Notes: generated by a model not told the origin, from the letters alone. Shown: positions 44,741-53,189, counted from the stretch's first letter. The stretch is DNA of 64,000 nt from Mucilaginibacter phenanthrenivorans (GCF_024721155.1 NZ_JAHVAP010000007.1:62001-126000); one strand, 5' to 3'. Program-made: numbers and translations.

Positions 44741-47083
44741 CTATACTCTGGTTGCCATAACATTCTTAACAACGCCGTTTACTTTTATTTTCACCATTCG
44801 CGGTATTGCGGAAGCTATCTTGTAATAGGTGATCCTGCCATCCTTCCATTTAAAATCTATTGTAAAATTACCCCGCGCTTTAAGTCCTCTTACCTCGCCA
44901 GATGCTTTCCATTTATCTGGTATCGCTGGCAGGAGGTCGATAAAGCCGGCATGGCTTTGTACCAGCATTTCGGCTAAGGCTGCTGTTGCGCCAAAGTTAC
45001 CGTCTATCTGGAACGGCGGACCAGCCGAAAGCAGATCCGGATAAATTCCGCCGCCATCGCCATAATTCATAAATGTGGCCAGCGTGGGTGTAATAAGCTG
45101 ATTGAACAACTTATATGCCCGGTTACCGTCATGCAGGCGCGCCCACCAAAGCATTTTATAAGCTATTGAAAAGCTTGGTCCATCGTCGCCGCGCGCTTCC
45201 AAAGTCTTTTTGCAGGCTTCGGCCAAATCAGGCGTATGTTCAGGTGTGATCAGGTTGGCCGGGTATAAACCATACAGGTGCGAAATACAGCGATGGTGCG
45301 GTTCAAGCTCTTTGTAGTCTTCCATCCACTCCATCAAACGGCCATCTTTTGCAATCCTGCCGGGAGGCGGAAGTCTTTTTAATTTTTCCTCCAGTGTTTT
45401 TCTCAGTGCAGCATCCCTGCCTAATACTTTGGTTGCAGTGATCACATTGTTGAACAGTTCCCGTATAATTTGGTTATCGATGGTGGGGCCTATACAAATA
45501 CTTGCGTGTTTGCCGCTTCCATCCGGGAGGTAAAATCCATTTTCAGGAGAGGAGGATGGTGCGGTTACCAGCCAGCCTGTCTTCGGATCATCTATCAGCA
45601 TAGAACTGTAAAACTTTGCCGAGCCTACCAGCACAGGGTAAATATCTGCCAAATACTTCCTGTCGTTCGTAAAATCATAGTGCTGCCATAAATTATCGCA
45701 CAACCAGCCCGATCCCACTTTGCAAATACCCCATGACGCTGATTCGCCAGGCTCTGTAAAACCCCAAACGTTGGTTATTACGTGGGCCACCCAGCCATCG
45801 GCATTATAGTAAGCCTTTGCTGTTCGCTCGCCGCTTCTTACCATACCCTTAACTAATTCTGCCAGCGGCAGGTTCAATTCCGAAAGATTGGAAACTTCTA
45901 CAGGCCAATGATTCATCTGCACGTTTATGTCCAGGTGATAATCTCCTGTCCACGGGGTGCTGATCTGGTTTGCCCACAGTCCCTGTAAATTTGGCGGGAG
46001 TAAACCAACACGGGTGCTGCAAATACTTAAGTAGCGGCCAAATTGATAAAATAGCACTGGCAGTCCGTTATCTGTTGCGGGATCGGCATGGAAGTTTTTA
46101 AGCCTTTGGTCGGTTGGCAATCCAATATCAGTTCCGCCCAGATCAATGCTTACGCGGTTAAATAATTTTTGAAACTTTGTAACATGCTGTTGCTTTTGCA
46201 GCTTATAAGGCTTTTTTATCGCGGCAGCCAGAATTCTTGCTGCCCTCTCTTTATAGTCTGGATTTTCGAAACTCGTTGCGGCAGAAATATAAATTATAGC
46301 TTCGGTAGCATCCTTAATTTGCAATGAATTGCCGGTAGTATTAAGGCTGCCGCCTTTTAACTGCACTTTAACGCCGGACAGGTATTGCATCCCTTTGCCA
46401 TCTATCCCATTATCAAGCTGGCCAAACATTTGCAGCTCATCATTCGTAACTGTAGTTGTGAATCGCTCGGGCCGGTTTAGTGAGATGTTAAAGTTTAATG
46501 CCCCAGCTTTATCTGCTGATATCTTAATGATATCAATATCGTCGCCAAAACTGGTAAAATATTCCTTTTTATAGGTAACACCATTAACCAGATAGCTGGA
46601 AGTAGCCGTGGCTGTGCTTAGGGAAAGTTCACGTTTGTAGTCATTGAATTTTACATTATTGCTGTCGACGCCCTTGTAGCTAAACTTTAGCACCATGTTG
46701 CCCAACGTTTGGTAGCAGCCATAATTTACGCCCGCCGAACCTTTGCCCGTACAAACAAAATCCCTATCGATGATATCCTGGACTTCATCATTTTTACCCT
46801 CGAGCAACAATTTTCTGATCTCGGGCAGTCGTTTGTAAGCCTGGTAGTTATTGGCATCCTGTGGTGCGCCCGACCACAATGTAATATCATTTAAAACGAT
46901 ATTCTCCTTTGTTACACCTCCGTCCGGCATCATGCCCAGCCGGCCATTTCCCAGTGGTAAGGTTTCCTCCCATTGTGAAGCAGGTTTATCATACCATAAT
47001 CTCAATTGTGTTTGGGCATGTGTAATTGTCGGGAAAACAATATAGCAAAGCAGGAGTATCCTTTTCGGTAATGTTCTTATCAT
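44741..47083 (-). CDS. GH95 alpha-L-fucosidase (copy 2)
   Basis: A 780-residue secreted GH95 enzyme with signal peptide ending near residue 24 (THAQ). It has the N-terminal motif LWYDKPASQWEETLPLGNGRLGMM, likely general acid E585 in LMEW, HHRCISHLYGLYP, and D694 in QIDGNFG. The position equivalent to the first catalytic Asn of copy 1 is Asp here (D385-I-N387 in HLDINVQMNHW). The two copies are clearly different proteins and probably differ in linkage or aglycone preference. It lies 113 bp downstream of an AraC gene on the same strand and has its own candidate activator site (47114-47171). Confidence 0.9.
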   Translation of the reverse strand: MIRTLPKRILLLCYIVFPTITHAQTQLRLWYDKPASQWEETLPLGNGRLGMMPDGGVTKENIVLNDITLWSGAPQDANNYQAYKRLPEIRKLLLEGKNDEVQDIIDRDFVCTGKGSAGVNYGCYQTLGNMVLKFSYKGVDSNNVKFNDYKRELSLSTATATSSYLVNGVTYKKEYFTSFGDDIDIIKISADKAGALNFNISLNRPERFTTTVTNDELQMFGQLDNGIDGKGMQYLSGVKVQLKGGSLNTTGNSLQIKDATEAIIYISAATSFENPDYKERAARILAAAIKKPYKLQKQQHVTKFQKLFNRVSIDLGGTDIGLPTDQRLKNFHADPATDNGLPVLFYQFGRYLSICSTRVGLLPPNLQGLWANQISTPWTGDYHLDINVQMNHWPVEVSNLSELNLPLAELVKGMVRSGERTAKAYYNADGWVAHVITNVWGFTEPGESASWGICKVGSGWLCDNLWQHYDFTNDRKYLADIYPVLVGSAKFYSSMLIDDPKTGWLVTAPSSSPENGFYLPDGSGKHASICIGPTIDNQIIRELFNNVITATKVLGRDAALRKTLEEKLKRLPPPGRIAKDGRLMEWMEDYKELEPHHRCISHLYGLYPANLITPEHTPDLAEACKKTLEARGDDGPSFSIAYKMLWWARLHDGNRAYKLFNQLITPTLATFMNYGDGGGIYPDLLSAGPPFQIDGNFGATAALAEMLVQSHAGFIDLLPAIPDKWKASGEVRGLKARGNFTIDFKWKDGRITYYKIASAIPRMVKIKVNGVVKNVMATRV

Positions 47084-47113
47084 GGAAATTGTATAATTAG
47101 CAAATTATCCGAA

Positions 47114-47171
47114 TAAAAGTATAGGCAAACCTGACCTTACGAAATAGACAAAACTTTTAATTAGATGGATA
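47114..47171 (-). promoter_or_regulatory. AraC-type promoter module C, facing GH95 copy 2
   Basis: On the minus strand, half-site TATCCAT (47165-47171) and a weaker half-site TGTCTAT (47144-47150) are 21 bp apart. A -7 box TACTTTTA (47114-47121) starts 29 bp after the second half-site. Over the 31-bp operator it shares 26 bases with module A. Predicted transcript start is about 25 bp before the GH95 ATG. Confidence 0.7.
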
Positions 47172-47196
47172 ATTGAAGCTAATTAAACCAAAAGCA

Positions 47197-48099
47197 TTAA
47201 CCGGTATTTTTTGCAGATAGCCTGTATTGTTCCGGCGAGGTACCAATATATTTTTTAAAGATGCGAGAAAAGTAATAAGGGTCATCATAGCCAAGATCGA
47301 AGGCAACCTCCTTTATTTTGGCGCCCTTAGCATATAGCAATTGGCAGGCGCGCTGCATTTTTAGGTGAATGAAATAATCTATCGGCGGCATCCCGGTCGC
47401 TTTTCTAAAAAGATTGGAAAAATGTGATACCGACAATTTGTGCCTGCAGGCCATATCCTCAACGGTAAGCTTTTTACCCAGGTTATTGCGCATGTTTAAT
47501 ACAGTTTGCGTAATAATATCGCCCTGGTCATCCTTTTCCTTGGCAATATGCCGTTCGGGAAATAAAAAGGTGGCAAGTAAATAATACAGGCAAAAATTTG
47601 CGCTGCAAAGATTTTCCACGCTGTAGCCCATTTCCAGGGTTTGATAAATGTTGTGCCAGGTTTCAATTCCCTTTTCATTAAACGGCACTTGTACCGGGCT
47701 CCTGGTTATGGTTAAGTTAAGCGATTTATTAAAGCTGTCGATAACGTCCCCAGTAAAATGTACCCAGTAAATGGTCCAGGGATCGTCAATATCAGACCAA
47801 TACCGCATGTATTTATCGGTGGCCGGTATTAAGATAAACTGGTTTGAATGTACCTCAAAGCGTTTGTTATCTAAGATATAATGTCCTATTCCCTGCAGGC
47901 AATAAATAAAAATATTATCCTCGCAGCCCTTCCTCCGTTCCCGGTAATGCCCTGCGGCTTTCGGAAAATAGCCAATTTGAGTAACATACACCGGGAACAA
48001 AACCGGATCACGCTCTCTTGCATCCTTCCATACTTTTTGGGGAATACTTATCAATTTTTCTCCCTCAAAGCCATCACGTCTTCTAAAGCTGGTACTCAT
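47197..48099 (-). CDS. AraC-family regulator, likely of the fucose regulon
   Basis: A 300-residue regulator: N-terminal cupin sensor (about 35-180; GCEDNIFIYCLQGIGHYILDNKRFEVHSNQFILIPA) and two C-terminal AraC helix-turn-helix motifs (KLTVEDMACRHKLSVSHFSNLFRKATG; KIKEVAFDLGYDDPYYFSRIFKKYIGTSPEQYR). It sits between GH95 copy 2 and the fucose catabolic operon, divergent from the latter. Four copies of a shared direct-repeat promoter module surround it, so I infer it activates GH95 copy 2, the SDR-FucD operon, the second SusCD and the esterase/GH29 unit, probably in response to L-fucose or a derivative. A perfect 22-bp palindrome lies 16 bp upstream. Confidence 0.9.
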   Translation of the reverse strand: MSTSFRRRDGFEGEKLISIPQKVWKDARERDPVLFPVYVTQIGYFPKAAGHYRERRKGCEDNIFIYCLQGIGHYILDNKRFEVHSNQFILIPATDKYMRYWSDIDDPWTIYWVHFTGDVIDSFNKSLNLTITRSPVQVPFNEKGIETWHNIYQTLEMGYSVENLCSANFCLYYLLATFLFPERHIAKEKDDQGDIITQTVLNMRNNLGKKLTVEDMACRHKLSVSHFSNLFRKATGMPPIDYFIHLKMQRACQLLYAKGAKIKEVAFDLGYDDPYYFSRIFKKYIGTSPEQYRLSAKNTG

Positions 48100-48115
48100 G
48101 AAATAAAATAGGCGC

Positions 48116-48137
48116 TATAATGGAATATTCCATTATA
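48116..48137. promoter_or_regulatory. Perfect 22-bp palindrome before AraC gene
   Basis: TATAATGGAAT at 48116-48126 is followed immediately by its exact reverse complement (48127-48137). It is 16 bp upstream of the AraC start. Each arm contains TATTCCAT, one base longer than the TATCCAT half-site of the inferred regulon, so negative autoregulation is a possible role. Confidence 0.55.
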
Positions 48138-48265
48138 AAATTGGTTTACAATATTTAGCGCTATTATAGATAAAACATTTGGCAAATACAATCATTTATT
48201 TCCCTTGCTGTTACTGCTTTATGTTTTTGTTGCTTTAAATGCTTTAGTATAGCTATTAATCGGAT

Positions 48266-48323
48266 TGTCCATTAAAATAAATGTTTAACCTATTATAGCA
48301 AGCGCTGGCTGTAGTTACTTTTG
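48266..48323 (+). promoter_or_regulatory. AraC-type promoter module D, before fucose operon
   Basis: Half-site TGTCCAT (48266-48272) is followed 21 bp later by a degenerate AACCTAT (48287-48293), and a -7 box TACTTTTG (48316-48323) starts exactly 29 bp after the second half-site. The operator shares 20 of 31 bases with module A, the weakest of the four. Predicted leader is about 145 nt. The rest of the 375-bp gap holds no gene. Confidence 0.55.
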
Positions 48324-48474
48324 GATTGATCGTTAACCAATTTTGACCTTACTCATTTAGTTGAGGGTATTCGTATTCCTGTTTAGCCGTGTTTAATGCA
48401 TTTTCGTTAATGTTACTTATATCCTGTTAAATTTTAATCGATGCCGGTAAGCAATATCCTATTATAACATTAAC

Positions 48475-49278
48475 ATGCTATTAAAAAACAAGATAATTTT
48501 TTTAACCGGTGGTACCGAGGGTATTGGCTTTGAATGTGCCAAGGCATATCACAATGCCGGTGCGAGCCTCAGTATCATCTCCAATTCCGAAGGCAGCATC
48601 AGTGAGGCTGTTGATCGCCTTTCGGCGGATAATATAATCTATTTAAAAGCCGACGTTTCGGATGCAGATGAAATAAAGAATGCTATTGCCGATACCATAA
48701 ACAAATTTGGTAAAATAGATGTGATCCATAACAATGCAGGGATCTCAAACCCCTCAAAAACCACTGATGAAACCACTGAGGAGGAATGGGATCGTCTTTT
48801 CGAGGTGAATGTAAAGGGGGTTTATAACACCACCAGGTTTGGCATTGCCGAATTAAAGAGAACGAAAGGTAATATTTTAAATACAGGCAGCCTTGTGGGA
48901 GACATAGGGCAGGAAATCCATGCGGCATACAGCGCTACAAAGGGCGCCATAAACACCTTAACAAAATCAATGGCCCTTGACTACGCCCAATTTGGCATCA
49001 GGGTTAACGCGGTTGCACCTGCCGGCGTATGGACCCCCATGCTGCGAACCTGGAGCAAACAGCAGCCGGATGCATCTGTAATTGAGCACTACTTAGATGA
49101 GATTCATGCATTGGGCTATTGCCCCGAAGGAGACGTAGTGGCTGATGCTTGTTTGTTTTTAATATCAAACCAGGCAAGGTTCATTACCGGCTGCATTTTA
49201 CCGGTATCCGGCGGTGCCGAATTAGGCTATCGTAGGTCAGTAAATCAAATTGTACAGGAAAACCAGGCTGAAGGATGA
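48475..49278 (+). CDS. SDR dehydrogenase, probably L-fucose dehydrogenase
   Basis: A 267-residue short-chain dehydrogenase: TGGTEGIG (11-18) for NAD(P), NNAG (86-89), catalytic S139, Y152 and K156. Several segments (SLVGDIGQ, ATKGAINTLTKSMALD, GVWTPML, SGGAELGYR) recall human HSD17B14, for which L-fucose dehydrogenase activity has been reported. It overlaps the L-fuconate dehydratase gene by 4 bp, so oxidation of L-fucose to L-fuconolactone is the likely reaction. The alternative is the later step, 2-keto-3-deoxy-L-fuconate dehydrogenase, which is also an SDR in Xanthomonas. Confidence 0.82.
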   Translation: MLLKNKIIFLTGGTEGIGFECAKAYHNAGASLSIISNSEGSISEAVDRLSADNIIYLKADVSDADEIKNAIADTINKFGKIDVIHNNAGISNPSKTTDETTEEEWDRLFEVNVKGVYNTTRFGIAELKRTKGNILNTGSLVGDIGQEIHAAYSATKGAINTLTKSMALDYAQFGIRVNAVAPAGVWTPMLRTWSKQQPDASVIEHYLDEIHALGYCPEGDVVADACLFLISNQARFITGCILPVSGGAELGYRRSVNQIVQENQAEG

Positions 49279-50504
49279 TAAAAAGTATTAAAATAGAAGA
49301 TAGGCGTTATGCACTTGACGGAAGCGCCGGCAGCGATGCCATACACCGCGACCCAATATATTCATATGCGGTTACCAGTTTGGTTGACGATAGCGGAGTA
49401 ACCGGAACCGGCCTCGCATTTACATTAGGCGAGGGCAACGATCTTGTTTGTAAGGCAGCCCAATATTATGCCGCCAAACTGGTGGGCCGGGATATTGAGG
49501 AGACGATGGCCAATTTTGGCGAGTTGTTTAAACAGCTTTCAAACGACCAGCAATTCAGGTGGCTTGGGCCGCATAAGGGCGTGGTGCACCTGGCCCTTGC
49601 CTCTGTTACCAATGCTTGTTATGACCTTTGGGCGAAAAAGAGAGGAGTGCCACTATGGAAATTGCTTATAGACCTGTCGCCGGCGGAAATTGTAGCTACG
49701 CTCGACCTTTCGTATCTGGAGGATGAATTGACGCAGCAACAAGCCATTGAACTGCTGAAGGGGCAGGAATCAACACAAATGTCGCGGGAAGCGATCCTGC
49801 AATCAGGTTACCCGGGATATGATACTTCAATTGGCTGGTTCAATTATTCTGATGAAAAGGTGCGTGAAAATTGCAAAAAGGCCGTAGCTGAGGGCTTTAC
49901 AGCAATGAAGCTAAAGGTGGGCTCAACCGACCCCGAAAGGGATATTCGACGCGCACATATTGTGCGCGAGGTAGCAGGCGATAATGTAAAGGTGATGCTT
50001 GATGCCAATCAGCAATGGAATCTGCCGCAGGCAATTTCAATTTGTAACAAATTGAAGGGCATGAATCCCTACTGGATAGAGGAACCCACCCATCCGGATG
50101 ATGTACTCGCTCATAAAACTCTCGCCGATGCCATTGCACCGGTTAAGTTAGCGCTGGGTGAGCATGTGCCGAATAAGATAATCTTTAAAAACTATTTGCA
50201 AACAGGCGCCGCATCGTTTATACAGGTTGATGCAGTTAGGGTAGGCGGGGTAAGCGAATTTATTACCGTAAGCTTGCTATGCAAAAAATATGGAGTGCCC
50301 GTTGTGCCGCATGTGGGAGATATGGGGCAATTGCATCAGCATCTGGTGTTGTTCAATCACATTGCTATGGGGCACGAGGCCCTGTTTTTAGAACATATTC
50401 CGCACCTGCAAAAGTATTTTGAAAACCCGGTACAGATTGTTAATGGTGTTTATAAAACCCCGCAACAGCCCGGCAGCAGCTGCGATTTGATAGCTTTGAA
50501 TTGA
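49275..50504 (+). CDS. fucD: L-fuconate dehydratase (enolase superfamily)
   Basis: A 409-residue enolase-superfamily enzyme that should dehydrate L-fuconate to 2-keto-3-deoxy-L-fuconate. Visible active-site residues: K212/K214 in MKLKVG, metal ligands D243 (LDANQQW), E269 or E270 (WIEEPTHPDD) and E296 (LGEHVPN), and base H346 in PHVGDMGQLHQHL. The extended capping domain (FTLGEGNDLV, WLGPHKGVVHLALASV) is characteristic of fuconate dehydratases, as is the length. It is coupled to the SDR gene and 18 bp from the symporter. No lactonase or keto-deoxy-fuconate-processing gene is seen in the window. Confidence 0.9.
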   Translation: MIKSIKIEDRRYALDGSAGSDAIHRDPIYSYAVTSLVDDSGVTGTGLAFTLGEGNDLVCKAAQYYAAKLVGRDIEETMANFGELFKQLSNDQQFRWLGPHKGVVHLALASVTNACYDLWAKKRGVPLWKLLIDLSPAEIVATLDLSYLEDELTQQQAIELLKGQESTQMSREAILQSGYPGYDTSIGWFNYSDEKVRENCKKAVAEGFTAMKLKVGSTDPERDIRRAHIVREVAGDNVKVMLDANQQWNLPQAISICNKLKGMNPYWIEEPTHPDDVLAHKTLADAIAPVKLALGEHVPNKIIFKNYLQTGAASFIQVDAVRVGGVSEFITVSLLCKKYGVPVVPHVGDMGQLHQHLVLFNHIAMGHEALFLEHIPHLQKYFENPVQIVNGVYKTPQQPGSSCDLIALN

Positions 50505-50522
50505 TAACCGGAAAAATTTTCA

Positions 50523-52166
50523 ATGTTAAAATCACTCGACTTAAATATCAGTATTATATATATCCTTACGATCCTCGCTATTGGTTTGTGGGTGGGCATT
50601 AGGCATCGCCGTAAAAGCAAAGCAAATGCTGCCGGCGAGTACTTTTTGGCGGGTAAATCGTTAAAGTGGCCGGCTATCGGCTTGGCGCTTTTTGCGACCA
50701 ATATTTCTACCGTGCACCTGGTGAGCCTTGCCCAAAGCGGGTTTGACAGTGGCCTCCTAAAGGGGAATTTTGAGTGGATGGCAGCTTTTACGCTTGTGTT
50801 GCTGGCATTATTCTTTGTGCCTTTCTATATTAAGTCCGGCATTACCACACTGCCTGATTTTTTAGAGAAACGTTATGATCGCTCCAGCCGCGACTGGCTT
50901 ACCATCATTTCTGTTATATCTGCCGTAATAATTCATATCGCTTTTTCAATGCTGGCGGGCGGTATCGTATTGAAAACGTTGTTCGGCCTCAATATGTATG
51001 TCAGCGTGATCATCATTTGTATTATAACGGCGATTTATACTATTGTCGGCGGGTTAAAAGCCGTAGTTGTAACAGAATCTATTCAAACTGTAGTCCTGCT
51101 TTCCGGAGCGATACTTATTACCTACGCCGCGTTTAACAGGATGGGCGGCTGGCAGCCAATGGTAGAGGTATTGAAGAGCCATCATGAATTAAACAAACTT
51201 TCGATGTTACGCCCGCGCGGTGACAGCAGCGGATTGCCATGGTACGCAGTGTTTTTGGGGTATCCTGTTTTGGGCATCTGGTACTGGTGTGCTGATCAGA
51301 CCATTGTGCAGCGGGTACTTGGCGCCAAGGACGAAAACAATGCGCGGATAGGACCGTTGTTTTGTGGTTTTATAAAAATTTTACCAGTATTCATTTTTGT
51401 TTTACCGGGACTATTCGCTTACGCATTGGCGAAAACAGGACACCTTGACATTAGCGGCCTTGGATTGGATGATAAAGGACAGGTGAACTCAAAGGGAATA
51501 TATACGCTTATGATCACCCAGCTTTTACCGTCGGGATTGATTGGTGTTTTGGTTGCAGCCCTTTTGTCGGGCTTAATGAGCCAGGTTTCGGGTGCGCTTA
51601 ATTCCATCTCCACGCTGGTCAGTTATGACATGTATAAACGCTATCGGCCGCTTGCCTCCGATCGGCAGCTCGTATTGACCGGTAGAATATCGGCGGGCGT
51701 TGCACTGGTCTTTTCGCTTGGCTTACTGCCTTTGTTAAATAAATACGAAAGCATATTTGACGGACTTAATGATATTATCGCCCATATTTCTCCGCCTATA
51801 ACGTGCGTGTTTTTGCTGGGTGTGTTTTGGAAAGGGGCATCTGCAATGTCGGCAAAACTCACTTTGTGGTTTGGTTCTGCCTTAGGCGTACTGGTGTTTG
51901 TGATCGGTAAGCTTTACCCGGATAGTATTATTGGCCAGGTGCCCTTTATGATGATGGCCTTCTATTTGTTCAGTATATGCGTGGCAATACAAATATTTTT
52001 CTCGGCATTATACCCGGTACAACATACTGCTGAGAGTTCAAAACTTTATTGGAGATCCGTATGGGAACCGCTGCAGGGGGTGGCCTGGAAGGGAATTGGT
52101 AATTATAAAACATTATCGGTATTACTATTACTAATAATAGGAGCATTGTATTATGTTTTCAGATAG
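50523..52166 (+). CDS. Sodium:solute symporter, likely for L-fucose
   Basis: A 547-residue SSS-family (SLC5-like) inner-membrane transporter with about 13-14 helices. N-terminal signature AGEYFLAGKSLKWPAIGLALFATNIS and the sugar-type segment WYWCADQTIVQRVLGAKDENNARIGPLFCGF place it among sodium/sugar symporters. Genomic context (SDR, fuconate dehydratase, mutarotase) points to L-fucose as substrate (inference). Its last 14 bp overlap the mutarotase gene, so the two are coupled. Confidence 0.9.
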   Translation: MLKSLDLNISIIYILTILAIGLWVGIRHRRKSKANAAGEYFLAGKSLKWPAIGLALFATNISTVHLVSLAQSGFDSGLLKGNFEWMAAFTLVLLALFFVPFYIKSGITTLPDFLEKRYDRSSRDWLTIISVISAVIIHIAFSMLAGGIVLKTLFGLNMYVSVIIICIITAIYTIVGGLKAVVVTESIQTVVLLSGAILITYAAFNRMGGWQPMVEVLKSHHELNKLSMLRPRGDSSGLPWYAVFLGYPVLGIWYWCADQTIVQRVLGAKDENNARIGPLFCGFIKILPVFIFVLPGLFAYALAKTGHLDISGLGLDDKGQVNSKGIYTLMITQLLPSGLIGVLVAALLSGLMSQVSGALNSISTLVSYDMYKRYRPLASDRQLVLTGRISAGVALVFSLGLLPLLNKYESIFDGLNDIIAHISPPITCVFLLGVFWKGASAMSAKLTLWFGSALGVLVFVIGKLYPDSIIGQVPFMMMAFYLFSICVAIQIFFSALYPVQHTAESSKLYWRSVWEPLQGVAWKGIGNYKTLSVLLLLIIGALYYVFR

Positions 52167-52590
52167 CAAACAACGTGTAATAAGGTACATTTTTGCCTTG
52201 TTGCTTACTTGCTTTTTGTTTATATCTTTTGAGCGGAGCTATAACGTTCATGTAAAACGTTTTGCATCAATAACCGGTTTAAAGGCTGAAAAATTGGTGT
52301 ATTATAAAAAGCTGCATGCACACGCCTGGCCTGCGGTTTTAAGAAGGATTAAGGATTGCAATATCAGTAACTACTCCATTTACCTAAAAAAAATACAGGA
52401 TAGGTATTACCTCTTCAGCTATTTTGAATATACCGGAACCGATTTTAAGGCGGATATGAAAAAGATGGCTGATGACCCTACTACCCAGCGATGGTGGAAG
52501 GAAACTGATCCCTGTCAACAGCCTTTACCGGAGGCGGCCGCTAACGGGAAAGTCTGGGCCGATATGGAGGAAGTTTTTCATACTGAATAA
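52153..52590 (+). CDS. Membrane-anchored L-rhamnose/L-fucose mutarotase
   Basis: A 145-residue protein. Residues 38-145 match the RhaM (DUF718) mutarotase fold: YKKLHAHAWPAVLRRI supplies the catalytic His region, SNYSIYLKKIQDRYYLFSYFEY the core strands, and TTQRWWKETDPCQ the conserved Trp pair. It interconverts anomers of 6-deoxy sugars. Unlike typical ~104-residue cytoplasmic RhaM it has an N-terminal membrane helix (IRYIFALLLTCFLFISF, about 10-26), so the domain should be tethered, probably on the periplasmic side. Start ATG lies inside the symporter gene. Context favours L-fucose. Confidence 0.85.
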   Translation: MFSDSKQRVIRYIFALLLTCFLFISFERSYNVHVKRFASITGLKAEKLVYYKKLHAHAWPAVLRRIKDCNISNYSIYLKKIQDRYYLFSYFEYTGTDFKADMKKMADDPTTQRWWKETDPCQQPLPEAAANGKVWADMEEVFHTE

Positions 52591-53189
52591 AAAATTGTTC
52601 TCAAATATGGGGCCTACACACGTTGCAAAATTTTCACCGGGTATTTCGCAGACTTTAATGTGTGTTATTGTTATTTGGTAGTATAATCCATTAAATATAT
52701 GCCAGTCGGGATCGTGTTAAAGATTTTTAAGTAGAATATCTGTTTTATTGTATTTTATACAAGTAATAATATTGTTGCATGTAGTGGAATTATCCATCTA
52801 ATTTAAAGATTTATCCATTTTAATAATACCTTACGGGTAATAGTTTTACTAAACCAATTAACCAGGATTTAAAACTTAATTTATGCAAAAAATTTACTTA
52901 CATCGTTAACTAAAGCTTGTAAAAGTGTTTAACTGTCACAAGTACATATGAACACTAATAATTTCGGGCGCAGCATTTTAGCAGCAGACCAATCCCGAAA
53001 CCACAGGTTGTAATTAAACGCACTTCGTAAATAACACCAATTATATGCAGTTATAAAACTGTGTACACGGCCTCTTTTGCCTTTATTATAGTTTAAGTTT
53101 TTTGGTAAAACCAGTGTAACTGAAGAAAACTATTGTGCGTTTTTACGCGCATCGCCAATATAAAACCAATAATAAACCACTATAATAAT
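52591..53189 (+). other. Control region and long leader of second SusC
   Basis: A 599-bp gene-free stretch. It contains an isolated half-site AATCCAT (52685-52691), promoter module A (52791-52848) and then about 335 nt of predicted leader. In the leader, TTTCGGG (52962-52968) can pair with CCCGAAA (52994-53000). No terminator follows the mutarotase gene, so read-through into SusC is possible. Confidence 0.55.
52791..52848 (+). promoter_or_regulatory. AraC-type promoter module A, before second SusC
   Basis: Two perfect TATCCAT half-sites (52791-52797 and 52812-52818) lie 21 bp apart, and a -7 box TAGTTTTA (52841-52848) begins 29 bp after the second. No TTTG -33 element is in place, as expected for an activator-dependent promoter. 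It shares 27 of 31 operator bases with module B. Confidence 0.7.

Noticed and set aside
53133..53189. Earlier TTG start for the second SusC
   Set aside because: It adds 19 residues before a normal signal peptide; ATG 53190 gives a typical N-terminus.
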